DNA from: JANNXQ01 sp031425095
GTDB taxonomy: Bacteria > Verrucomicrobiota > Verrucomicrobiia > Chthoniobacterales > Chthoniobacteraceae
DNA: 14,864 bases
Direction of reading: 5' to 3'
Assembly (NCBI GenBank): GCA_031425095.1
Contig: JANPIS010000108.1
Span: 1 to 14,864, forward strand
The position numbers and the translations under genes are program-made. Positions 1 to 7,576 of the stretch are shown here, in pieces. The first letter of the stretch is position 1, and the number at the start of each line of letters is the position of its first letter. The notes under the pieces were generated by a model. That model ran no database searches. It worked only from the letters and a program-made list of their open reading frames with translations, and was not told the DNA's origin.

Positions 1-1
1 C

Positions 2-169
2 GAACTGCTCTATCGCACGGTGATCCCGCGCAGCGTCCGCCTCGGCGAGGCCCCGAGCCACGGGCAGCCGATCATCCGCTATGAACCGAACGGTCTCGGA
101 GCGACCGCCTACCGCGCCATGTCCGAGGAATTTCTCGCCCGGCACGCTGTGACCGCCCCCGCGGCGTGA
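2..169 (+). CDS. parA: ParA/Soj-family chromosome-partitioning ATPase, C-terminal fragment
   Basis: Only the last 55 residues and the stop codon are in the window; the 5' part lies upstream. The fragment contains IPRSVRLGEAPSHGQPI followed by YEPNGLGATAYRAMSEEFL. This matches the conserved C-terminal block of chromosomal ParA/Soj proteins (typically IPRNVRLSEAPSHGKP, then YDP-x-S-x-G-x-x-AY). Family knowledge: these deviant Walker ATPases bind DNA non-specifically and, with ParB and parS, segregate the origin region. The Walker A motif is outside the window. The tail after the conserved block is short (about 9 residues). The usual neighbour parB does not follow; a secreted protein gene begins immediately downstream, and its earliest possible start (GTG at 166) overlaps this stop codon. 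A plasmid-type ParA or a MinD-like relative is less likely because the SEAPSHG-type block is typical of Soj. Confidence 0.88.
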   Translation, partial: ELLYRTVIPRSVRLGEAPSHGQPIIRYEPNGLGATAYRAMSEEFLARHAVTAPAA

Positions 170-192
170 ATCCTGCAAACGGCTTCCGGCAA

Positions 193-1017
193 ATGAATTA
201 CTTGCCCCGCACTCTGCTTGCGCTCGCGGCCGCATCCGCGCTGGCTCTTCCATCCGCCGCCATCGCCCGCCAGGGATCGCTCGTGAAGCACACCGTCTCG
301 GGCTCTGGAACCTTCGAGCAGGGCCGCGGCCTGCGCGCAGAGGTCAATCGCGCCACCTTTCATCCGATCGACCAGCACTTCTCCCTGTCCGTGTCCGGGC
401 GCATGGGCTGGGTCATCACCGGCCAGTGGGAGCGCGATGGCGACGAGGTGATCCTCCGCGTGGCGAACATGAACAACACCCCCGCGCGCGGTTCGGGCGA
501 GCTGAAACTCGATGGCCGCGGCAATGTGGAGTCGGTAAAAGTGTCGGGATCGAGCCGTGGTGGAGCGTACAAGGTGCGCTTCAAAGCGGGCGCGCCCGCT
601 CCAGGTGCGCCGCCGAGTGTGCGGCTCGGTCCGGGCAGTGAGCCGCAGCCGAATACGGCGATACTCAAACCTTTCGAGCCGACAACCTACGACCGTTCGC
701 GCCGCGGACACGGAGCCATCAAGCTCGCAGGCGCGCCATCCAGTCCGATTGTCTCTGCCGATGTCCAGCTCCTGGGATCCGGCCGCGTCTCCGTCCGTGC
801 CATCAGTGCGGGCAACACCTATCGCTTCGAAGGAACCGCTGGTTCCAGAAGTCAGCGCGAAGAGCTCGACCTCGTCCTCCACGCGACCGGTGGCGGCAGC
901 GGTGTGGTCACCGGGACGGCTCGGATGGACCGCTCGGGTCATTCGGTCGAAGAGCTGGAACTCCGCGGCTGGCTCCACGGACAGCCCTTCCTGCTGGATT
1001 TCCAGGCCGGGCGCTGA
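193..1017 (+). CDS. Secreted protein of unknown function with two similar beta-rich halves
   Basis: I do not recognise a family. With the ATG at 193 the product is 274 residues. It begins with a clear signal peptide (LPRTLLALAAASALALPSAA, probable cleavage after an AxA-like site near residue 25), so it should be exported. The mature part is rich in alternating polar/hydrophobic segments, Gly and Ser, consistent with beta strands. It appears to contain two related halves of about 100 residues joined by a Pro/Ala/Gly-rich linker (APAPGAPPSVRLGPGSEP). Each half starts near a GxG motif and ends in a strand followed by F(K/Q)AG (VRFKAG and LLDFQAG). A GTG at 166 in the same frame would add nine residues and overlap the parA stop by 4 bp, so translational coupling from that start is possible. 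I prefer 193 because it gives a compact signal peptide. No ribosome-binding site is evident at either start. Confidence 0.7.
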   Translation: MNYLPRTLLALAAASALALPSAAIARQGSLVKHTVSGSGTFEQGRGLRAEVNRATFHPIDQHFSLSVSGRMGWVITGQWERDGDEVILRVANMNNTPARGSGELKLDGRGNVESVKVSGSSRGGAYKVRFKAGAPAPGAPPSVRLGPGSEPQPNTAILKPFEPTTYDRSRRGHGAIKLAGAPSSPIVSADVQLLGSGRVSVRAISAGNTYRFEGTAGSRSQREELDLVLHATGGGSGVVTGTARMDRSGHSVEELELRGWLHGQPFLLDFQAGR

Positions 1018-1066
1018 GCGTACATCAGTTCCGCAGTGCAGCACCAGATTCAGACTTCCGCTTGCG

Positions 1067-1078
1067 CTGGTATACCAG
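1067..1078. promoter_or_regulatory. Perfect palindrome CTGGTATACCAG, candidate GntR/FCD operator
   Basis: The 12-bp sequence CTGGTATACCAG is its own reverse complement. It lies 31 bp before the start codon of the GntR-family gene at 1110. Established knowledge: FadR/FCD-subfamily GntR regulators bind short palindromes with a GT-N-AC style core, and the UxuR/ExuR-type consensus contains TGGTATACCA. The site is therefore a good candidate for an autoregulatory operator controlling the whole downstream operon. It lies between a weak -35-like TTGCGC (1062-1067) and a -10-like GTAAAA (1085-1090), 17 bp apart, which would suit a repressor. The promoter elements themselves are weak calls. I saw no second full copy in the window. 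Confidence 0.6.
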
Positions 1079-1109
1079 TGGGATGTAAAAGGCTCGCAAT
1101 CCCCGCTGC

Positions 1110-1907
1110 ATGTCTGTCGATTCCCTCCGCGAACAAGCCTACAAGCACCTCCACGGCAAACTCGTCGCGGGGGAACTGCCCGCTGGTCGCGTTGTCTCGG
1201 AACACTCGCTGGCCCGCGAGCTCGGCCTCAGCCGCACGCCTGTCCGCGAGGCCATCCGCCGTCTGGTGCAGGAGGGTATCCTCGAGCAGGTGCCGCGTTA
1301 CGGCACGATCGTCCGCAGCCCGCAGCGGCGGGACCTCGAGGAACTTTACCAACTCCGCGAAGCCCTCGAACCGTACGCCGTCGCGCAGGTCGCTGGTCGC
1401 GTCAGCACTGCGGATCTGGAACTGCTGGCGCGCCTCTGCGAAGAGATCGCGGAAGTCGCGGCAGTCGTGAAAAAGGCGCAGCGGCCAGGCGTCAATTCCG
1501 CGCTGATGCGCCGGCTGCTTTCTGCGGACCTCGGCTTTCATATGCTGCTCCTGCGTGCCTCGGGAAATCTGCGGCTGATGAAAATCATCGCCGACTCCCG
1601 CGTGCTCACGCGGATCTTCGGCACGCCGCGGCAGGAGCATGATCTCGCAGTCATCGAAGAGACGCATCGCTTTCACAGCCGCATCCTCGCAGCGGTGAAA
1701 CGCGGAGACGCAGAGACGGCGCGCAAGCTCATGGCAGAGCACATCCGCGCCAGCATGCAGGAGGCGCTCGAGCACTACGACCGCGCCCAGACTGACACTC
1801 GCGACATCCCGCTCGGACTCCCGGACGATCTTATCGCCGACCTCGACCGCATCGAGCGCGGCACCCCAGCACCTCGCACCAAGATATCGCGCAAGAAATC
1901 CGCCTGA
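1110..1907 (+). CDS. GntR-family transcriptional regulator, FadR/FCD subfamily
   Basis: The 265-residue product has the usual two-domain layout. The N-terminal winged helix-turn-helix (about residues 5-70) carries the GntR signature: LREQAYKHLHGKLVAGELPAG, SEHSLARELGLSRTPVREAIRRL, GILEQVPRYGTIV. The C-terminal all-helical FCD effector domain (about 75-225) begins with LEELYQLREALEPYAV. Candidate metal-ligand residues of the FCD fold are D140 and H144 (DLGFH), H189 (HRFHSRI) and H211 (AEHIRAS), the D/H/H/H set that binds a metal which helps hold an organic-acid effector. Family members often sense sugar acids or other carboxylates, which fits an operon with an aldolase of the 2-keto acid class. 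It is the first gene of the operon, with a palindromic candidate operator just upstream. The Lys/Arg-rich tail (residues 251-265) extends beyond the domain. The effector is not predictable. Confidence 0.92.
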   Translation: MSVDSLREQAYKHLHGKLVAGELPAGRVVSEHSLARELGLSRTPVREAIRRLVQEGILEQVPRYGTIVRSPQRRDLEELYQLREALEPYAVAQVAGRVSTADLELLARLCEEIAEVAAVVKKAQRPGVNSALMRRLLSADLGFHMLLLRASGNLRLMKIIADSRVLTRIFGTPRQEHDLAVIEETHRFHSRILAAVKRGDAETARKLMAEHIRASMQEALEHYDRAQTDTRDIPLGLPDDLIADLDRIERGTPAPRTKISRKKSA

Positions 1908-1919
1908 CCCTTTCACACC

Positions 1920-3902
1920 ATGCGTCTCCCTATAGCCCTGCTGCCGCTCATCGCCCTTCCGCTCACCACATTTGCACTCGAGCCGCTGCGTTACAACAAT
2001 CCCGGCCTCGTCGTCGACCTCGGCGTGGGACTGTGGGCCTGGCCGTTGCCGATGGATTTCGACGGCGATGGCGATCTCGATCTCGTCGTGAACTGCCCGG
2101 ACAAGCCCTACAACGGCACTTACTTTTTCGAGAACGCGAGCGGCGACACCGCAACGCACAAGATGCCCGTCTTCAAACCGGGAAGGCGCATCAGCAAGGG
2201 CTTGCAGAATGTGCAGGTGAGCTATGTGGATGGGAAACCCGTGGTCTTATCGCCCGGCAAGGCGCATCCGGATTTCCTCAAGACCGGGCTCGACCAGGAG
2301 GTGAAGCTGCCTCTTGACGCTAAGGTTCATCCGAACAAAGTCCGCGCGAACATGTGGCGCACCGTCGACTACGACGGCGACGGTGCGCTCGACCTCATCG
2401 TCGGCGTCGGCGACTGGACAGAATACGGATGGGACAACGCCTATGACGCCAATGGCCGTTGGATGAATGGCCCTTTGCGCGGCTATGTGTACTTCATCCG
2501 TAACACCGGCACGAGCGCAGCGCCGACTTACGACAAGCCGAAGAAAGTGATGGCCGAAGATCGCCCGGTGGAGACTTACGGCTGGCCTTCGCCGAACTTT
2601 GCCGACTTCGACGGCGACGGCGATCTTGACCTGCTCTGCGGCGAGTTCCTCGACGGCTTCACTTACTTTGAAAACACCGGCACGCGCACCAAGCCGAAGT
2701 ATGCGCTCGTCCGCCGGGTGAAAACGCCGGAGGGCGCGTTTCTCACGATGGATCTGGAGATGATCACGCCGACGGCGATCGATTGGGACAAGGACGGCGA
2801 CCTCGATCTCATCGTCGGCGATGAGGATGGCCGCGTGGCCTTCGTCGAGAACGTCGGCAAACTCTCGGACACCCGGGTGCCACAGTTTCTCGCGCCGCGT
2901 TACTTTCAGCAGGAGGCCGACACGCTGAAGTTTGGCGCGCTCGCGACGCCGGTCGGAGCTGATTGGGACGGGGACGGCGACTGGGACATCATCAGCGGTA
3001 ACACCGCAGGTTACATCGGCTTCTTCGAGAATCTCAGTGGCCCGAAAGTCGCGCAGCCGAAGTGGGCCGCGCCGCGACTGCTCGAGGTGGGCGGGAAAGT
3101 GATCCGCCCGATGGCCGGCCCGAATGGGAGCATTCAAGGCCCGTGCGAAGCGAAGTGGGGCTACACCACGCAGACCGTGGTGGACTGGGACGGCGACGGA
3201 CTGCCGGACATCCTCGCCAATTCCATCCTCGGCAAAGTGCACTGGTGCAAAAACACCGGCACGCGCAGCGCGCCGAAGCTCGCTGCCGCGCAGCCGATCG
3301 AAGTCGAATGGAACGGCCCGCAACCAACGCTCGCCTATGGCTGGATGCGGCCCGAGGGCAAGGCGCTGCTCACGCAATGGCGCACCACGCCGGTCGGCGT
3401 GGATTGGAATAAGGACGGACTCACCGATCTCGTGATGCTCGATCACGAAGGTTACCTCGCCTTTTTCCAGCGCGAGAAACGCGACGACAAACTCGTGCTG
3501 CTCCCACCGGTGCGAGCCTTCCGCGCCGCAGAGAAAGCGGAGAGCGCCTTGGCAAAGCTCCCGGTGAAAACGCCCGTCACCATGACTCCCGGCGAACCGC
3601 TGCGACTGAACTCCGGCCTCGCGGGAAAAAGCGGACGCCGCAAGTTGTGCGTGGTCGATTGGGACGGCGATGGCCGCATGGACCTCTTGCTGAATTCCGC
3701 AAACGCCAACGTGCTGCGGCAGGCTTCCGCCTCCGACGGCAAGTGGTTCTTCCAGGACACCGGTCTCATCGCGGAGACGAACATCGAAGGCCACGACGTG
3801 AGCCCGACCGTCGTGGATTTCGATGGCGACGGCGTGCCTGACTTTCTCGGCGGCGCGGAAGACGGGCGCTTCTACTTCCTGAAAAATCCGCGAGCGAAAT
3901 GA
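1920..3902 (+). CDS. Secreted FG-GAP/VCBS-repeat protein with nine Ca-binding-type motifs
   Basis: The 660-residue protein starts with a signal peptide (MRLPIALLPLIALPLTTFAL). The rest is a chain of FG-GAP/VCBS-like repeats, the units of beta-propellers such as the integrin alpha head. Nine D-x-D/N-x-DG-x-x-D loops are visible, starting at residues 46, 150, 229, 288, 348, 422, 495, 580 and 633; examples are DFDGDGDLD, DWDKDGDLD and DWNKDGLTD. Such loops usually bind calcium. Many repeats continue into a Y/F-F-x-N-T/A-G strand (YFENTGTRTKPKYA, YFIRNTGTSAAPTY), typical of verrucomicrobial and planctomycete FG-GAP proteins. No catalytic domain is seen. Likely roles are extracellular or periplasmic ligand or glycan binding, but this is inference. 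It starts 12 bp after the regulator gene, and its stop overlaps the kinase start (ATGA), so it appears co-transcribed and translationally coupled. Confidence 0.88.
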   Translation: MRLPIALLPLIALPLTTFALEPLRYNNPGLVVDLGVGLWAWPLPMDFDGDGDLDLVVNCPDKPYNGTYFFENASGDTATHKMPVFKPGRRISKGLQNVQVSYVDGKPVVLSPGKAHPDFLKTGLDQEVKLPLDAKVHPNKVRANMWRTVDYDGDGALDLIVGVGDWTEYGWDNAYDANGRWMNGPLRGYVYFIRNTGTSAAPTYDKPKKVMAEDRPVETYGWPSPNFADFDGDGDLDLLCGEFLDGFTYFENTGTRTKPKYALVRRVKTPEGAFLTMDLEMITPTAIDWDKDGDLDLIVGDEDGRVAFVENVGKLSDTRVPQFLAPRYFQQEADTLKFGALATPVGADWDGDGDWDIISGNTAGYIGFFENLSGPKVAQPKWAAPRLLEVGGKVIRPMAGPNGSIQGPCEAKWGYTTQTVVDWDGDGLPDILANSILGKVHWCKNTGTRSAPKLAAAQPIEVEWNGPQPTLAYGWMRPEGKALLTQWRTTPVGVDWNKDGLTDLVMLDHEGYLAFFQREKRDDKLVLLPPVRAFRAAEKAESALAKLPVKTPVTMTPGEPLRLNSGLAGKSGRRKLCVVDWDGDGRMDLLLNSANANVLRQASASDGKWFFQDTGLIAETNIEGHDVSPTVVDFDGDGVPDFLGGAEDGRFYFLKNPRAK

Positions 3903-5518
3903 AGGCGGCACTCGGTCTTGATTTCGGCACGGAGAGCGTGCGTGCGGTGCTCGTGAATTTGCGCGGGCGTGAACTCGCGTCCGCCGTGGCGAAGTATCCG
4001 CACGGCCAGATCATCGAGTCGCTTCCCGGTTCGAAAAAGAAGCTGCCGCCGCACTACGCCCTCCAGCATCCGCTCGACTGGCTCGACTCCGCGGCGAAGG
4101 CGACGCGTGCGGCGCTGCGTTCTGCGGGGGATGCCGAGGTGCTCGGCATCGGCGTGGATTTCACGAGCTGCACGATGCTGCCGACGAAGCGCGATGGCAC
4201 GCCAATGTGCCTGTTGAAGGAGTTCGCCGCCGAGCCGCTCGCGTGGCCGAAACTCTGGAAGCATCACGGTGCGCAGTCGCAGACGGATCGCATCAATGCA
4301 GTGGCCCGCGAGCGCGGCGAAAGTTTTCTCCAACGCTACGGCGGCATCATCGGGCTGGAGTGGTTTTTCCCGAAAATGCTGGAGACGCTCGAACTCGCCC
4401 CCCGCGCGTACGCCGCCGCAGAGGTGTGGCTCGAAGCGGGCGATTGGTTCGTATGGCAGCTCGTCGGCGGGCCGGCAGAGACACTGCCGCGTTCAACGTG
4501 TCAGGCTGGTTACAAAGGAATGTGGAGCGCGACGCACGGCTACCCATCGGAGGACTTCCTGCGTGCGGTGAATCCGCAATTTGCGCGCGTCGTGAAAGAC
4601 AAGATGCCCGGTCGCCTCCTCGCCCCCGGCGTCGCTGCGGGCGGGCTTACCGGCGCCATGGCAAAGAAGTTTGGCCTTCGTGAAGGCACTCCCGTCAGCA
4701 CCGCGATCATCGACGCACACGCCGGTGTCCCCGGCGCGGGTGCGGCGGAGCCAGGCACGCTCGTGATGGTGATGGGCACTAGCTCCTGCCACATGCTGAA
4801 CAGCGAAGTGGACCGCAGCGTCCCCGGCGTCGCGGGCGTGGTGAAGGATGGAATTCTCCCCGGCTTCTTCGGTTACGAAACAGGACAGGCTGCCGTCGGC
4901 GATGCCTTTGACTGGCTACGCAAGCTCACCGGCCAGCGCGATTTCGCCGTGCTCGGTCGCGAGGCCGCAGCATTACCACCCGGCGCGGACGGCGTGATGT
5001 GCGTGGATTGGTTCAATGGCTGCCGTACGCCGCTCATGGATGGCTCGCTGCACGGAGCTTTCACCGGCCTCGCGCTGCATCATCGCCCTGCGCATCTCTA
5101 CCGCGCGCTCCTGGAGGCATCGGCGTTCGGGGTGCGCTGGATCGTCGAGTTACTCCGCGAGGGCGGCGTGCCGGTGCGGAAGTTCGTCGCGACCGGAGGA
5201 CTGCCACATCACAATCCCCTCGTCGTGCAGGTCTATGCCGACGTGCTCGGCGAACCCATCACCGTCCATCCGAGCAAGCAAGGCCCCGCGCTCGGCGCCG
5301 CGATTCTCGGCGCACTCGCTGCCGGCGCATTTAAGTCACCCGGCGATGCCATCCGCGCGATGGCTGCGCCGAAGGCTGGGACGGCTCCTGTTTTCGATCC
5401 GAATCGCTCCCACCGCACCGCCTACCACGCCCTCTATCGCGAGTATCGGAGATTCGGCGACTTTTTTGCCGCGAAGGGAAAATCCAAGTCGCCACCGCAG
5501 CTCACCATCGATCCATGA
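3899..5518 (+). CDS. araB: FGGY-family carbohydrate kinase, AraB-type ribulokinase
   Basis: The 539-residue length fits ribulokinases (about 540-570). The N-terminal FGGY domain starts GLDFGTESVRAVLV (phosphate-binding loop, residues 6-19). Blocks resembling Bacillus-type AraB follow: LPPHYALQHPLDWL, GIGVDFTSCTMLP (residues 83-95), KLWKHHGAQSQTDRIN, SFLQRYGGIIGLEWFFPKM, CQAGYKGMWS. The candidate catalytic base is D272 in IIDAHAG. The C-terminal domain has the ATP-binding MGTSSCHML (292-300), GYETGQAAVGDAFDWL, the GCRTPLMDG segment and ATGGLPHHNPLVVQVYADVL (431-450). Family role: ATP-dependent phosphorylation of L-ribulose or a related pentulose in the cytoplasm. No arabinose isomerase or ribulose-5-phosphate epimerase gene is present here, so the substrate could be another ketopentose. 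It overlaps the genes on both sides by 4 bp (ATGA), sandwiched between two exported proteins. Confidence 0.85.
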   Translation: MKAALGLDFGTESVRAVLVNLRGRELASAVAKYPHGQIIESLPGSKKKLPPHYALQHPLDWLDSAAKATRAALRSAGDAEVLGIGVDFTSCTMLPTKRDGTPMCLLKEFAAEPLAWPKLWKHHGAQSQTDRINAVARERGESFLQRYGGIIGLEWFFPKMLETLELAPRAYAAAEVWLEAGDWFVWQLVGGPAETLPRSTCQAGYKGMWSATHGYPSEDFLRAVNPQFARVVKDKMPGRLLAPGVAAGGLTGAMAKKFGLREGTPVSTAIIDAHAGVPGAGAAEPGTLVMVMGTSSCHMLNSEVDRSVPGVAGVVKDGILPGFFGYETGQAAVGDAFDWLRKLTGQRDFAVLGREAAALPPGADGVMCVDWFNGCRTPLMDGSLHGAFTGLALHHRPAHLYRALLEASAFGVRWIVELLREGGVPVRKFVATGGLPHHNPLVVQVYADVLGEPITVHPSKQGPALGAAILGALAAGAFKSPGDAIRAMAAPKAGTAPVFDPNRSHRTAYHALYREYRRFGDFFAAKGKSKSPPQLTIDP

Positions 5519-7560
5519 AACGCTCCGTCACGCTCTTCACCGCCCTGCTGCTTGCTCCGTTGGCCCCCTTGCACGCTGGCGAAGTCATCACCAATTCGCT
5601 GGGGATGAAGCTCGTGCCGATCTCTCCGGGAAGCTTCACGATGGGGCAGGACGGACCCGCCGCTGACTACAAAGTAAAGGACCACGCGGCGAAGTTCGAT
5701 GACGCGGATTGGGACGAGAAGCCAGCACACAAAGTCACCATCGGCACGGCATTTCACATTGGCGCGACGGAGATAACGCTCGGGCAGTATCGGCAGTTCG
5801 ATCCGAAGCGCGGCGGCAAGGGCGCGGATGATGAAGCGGTGACGGGTGTGAGTTGGAATGACGCCGTGAGTTTTTGTGCATGGCTTTCGAAAAAGGAGCA
5901 CCGCACCTATCGCCTCCCGACCGAAGCGGAATGGGAGTATGCCTGCCGCGCGGGCACGACGACGCTCTTCCACACCGGCGACGCATTGCCTGCGGCATTC
6001 CACCAGTGGCCGTCGGACATCGGATTGCGCGACCGCTTTTTCCCCGTCGAACAACTCCCGCCGGAGTATCGCCCAAAGACCGCCAAACTGACCCTGCTCG
6101 TCGCGCAGACTCCGGCGAATGCTTGGGGTCTCTTCGACATGCACGGCAACGTCTCCGAGTGGTGTGCCGACTGGTATGGATCGTACGAAGAGCCTGCACA
6201 AACCGACCCGCTCGGGCGCAGCGACGGAGACTTCCGCGTCATCCGCGGCGGCAGTCACTCGATGCAGACGCGCTTGCTGCGTTCTGCAAATCGCACCGCG
6301 TGGCTGCCGCAGACGAGCAGCGAGAAGACCGGCTTCCGCGTGGCACTCGGGGAATGGCCGCGCAGCAAAACGCTTTCACCCGCGCCGCTGCCACTCAACG
6401 CGAGGAATGTTTCGCAATCGGTCCCGAAGATCGAAATACCACCGGCGGATGTCCCGTTTTTTGACGGGCCGAAGCCGTTCGTGATCATTCCGCCGAATTC
6501 CTCCGGCCCCCTTTTCTCGTGGCACAATCACAGCCCCGCCATCGCGGAGTGCCCGAACGGCGACCTGCTTGCGGTGTGGTATTCGTGTGTGGATGAGGCG
6601 GGCACGGAACTGAATAACCTCGCGAGCCGTTTGCGTCGCGGCGCATCCGAGTGGGAGCCTGCGTCACTGTTCTGGGACGGCCCGGACATCGATGACCACG
6701 CGCCGAAGCTCTGGTGGGATGGCGACAAGACCCTGTTTCATTTTGCACGCGGTCAGTCGGAGAACATCGTCCGCACGAGCACCGACAGCGGCGTGACGTG
6801 GACCAAGGCACAGGGCATCCAACCGGTGAGCGAAATCGGCAACGGCATCATGCGCACCCGCGAAGGTGTCATCGCGATGACGCAGGATACCACCGCCACG
6901 AGTCTCACGGTGAGTAGCGATGGAGGGAAGACGTGGACTTTCACTCCGATCGCCGACAAGAAACTCGCCTATCGCAGCGGCAGCCCCGCGCGCCACGCCG
7001 GCATCCATGCGCCCCTCGTGCAACTCGCCGATGGCCGCCTCATGACCATCGGCCGGCTCAACACGGAAGCCGAGCAGGCTAAGTTCGATTTTAAAACTCC
7101 CGCCAGTTACTCGAGCGACGGCGGCGTAACGTGGATGCATGAGCCGACGCCATTTCCCGCGATTAGCAGCGTGCAGCGCGCGGTGCTGATGCGCCTCCGG
7201 GAAGGTCCGCTGTTGCTCTGCTCCTTCACCGATCTCTCGGCGAATTCGAAGAAGCCGAAGGGCATGGATTTCCCATGCGCAGGCGGCACGCTCCACGGTG
7301 CGGGCCTCTTTGCCGCGCTGTCGTTTGATGACGGAAAAACGTGGTCGCATCGCCGCCTGATCACTCCCGGTGGCGCGGCGCGCACGGTCAACGGCATTGA
7401 CCGCGGCCAGTTCACGCTCAGCCCCACTTCGGCCGAGCCGCAAGGCTACCTCGCCGCCACGCAGACGCGCGACGGCCGCGTGCAACTGATCTCCAGCAAG
7501 AACCATTACGTCTTCAACCTCGCGTGGCTGAAGCAACTGCCGCCCGCACCGCAGCCGTGA
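5515..7560 (+). CDS. Secreted fusion of a SUMF1 (FGE-like) domain and a BNR/sialidase-like propeller
   Basis: The product has 681 residues. A signal peptide (residues 1-21, ending LHA) is followed by a SUMF1/formylglycine-generating-enzyme-like domain at about 23-280: NSLGMKLVPISPGSFTMG, VTGVSWNDAVSFCAWL, YRLPTEAEWEYACRAGT (132-148), NAWGLFDMHGNVSEWCADWY (202-221), RVIRGGSHS (241-249), GFRVAL (273-278). After a Pro/Ser-rich linker (283-315), a sialidase-like BNR domain spans about 316-675 with four Asp boxes (S-x-D-x-G-x-T-W) at 422-429, 467-474, 533-540 and 603-610. True sulfatase-activating FGE uses two cysteines just after the RGGS block. Here that stretch is SMQTRLLRSANR, without cysteine, so FGE activity is unlikely. 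The sialidase half resembles the BNR protein at 9727; I see no classical FRIP motif, so sialic acid specificity is unproven. The start overlaps the kinase stop by 4 bp. Confidence 0.85.
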   Translation: MKRSVTLFTALLLAPLAPLHAGEVITNSLGMKLVPISPGSFTMGQDGPAADYKVKDHAAKFDDADWDEKPAHKVTIGTAFHIGATEITLGQYRQFDPKRGGKGADDEAVTGVSWNDAVSFCAWLSKKEHRTYRLPTEAEWEYACRAGTTTLFHTGDALPAAFHQWPSDIGLRDRFFPVEQLPPEYRPKTAKLTLLVAQTPANAWGLFDMHGNVSEWCADWYGSYEEPAQTDPLGRSDGDFRVIRGGSHSMQTRLLRSANRTAWLPQTSSEKTGFRVALGEWPRSKTLSPAPLPLNARNVSQSVPKIEIPPADVPFFDGPKPFVIIPPNSSGPLFSWHNHSPAIAECPNGDLLAVWYSCVDEAGTELNNLASRLRRGASEWEPASLFWDGPDIDDHAPKLWWDGDKTLFHFARGQSENIVRTSTDSGVTWTKAQGIQPVSEIGNGIMRTREGVIAMTQDTTATSLTVSSDGGKTWTFTPIADKKLAYRSGSPARHAGIHAPLVQLADGRLMTIGRLNTEAEQAKFDFKTPASYSSDGGVTWMHEPTPFPAISSVQRAVLMRLREGPLLLCSFTDLSANSKKPKGMDFPCAGGTLHGAGLFAALSFDDGKTWSHRRLITPGGAARTVNGIDRGQFTLSPTSAEPQGYLAATQTRDGRVQLISSKNHYVFNLAWLKQLPPAPQP

Positions 7561-7576
7561 CTTGAACGAATCCAGA

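Noticed and set aside
557..1642. 361-residue + strand frame crossing the unknown gene and the GntR gene
   Set aside because: It is out of frame with two better-supported genes and has an Arg/Ser/Pro-rich composition typical of a spurious frame.
1050..2159. 369-residue - strand frame across the GntR gene
   Set aside because: It covers a strongly supported GntR/FCD gene, spans the regulatory gap, and has no family resemblance.
2247..3911. 554-residue open frame on the - strand across the FG-GAP gene
   Set aside because: Its repetitive composition is the antisense image of the Ca-binding repeats; the + strand frame has a signal peptide and clear motifs.
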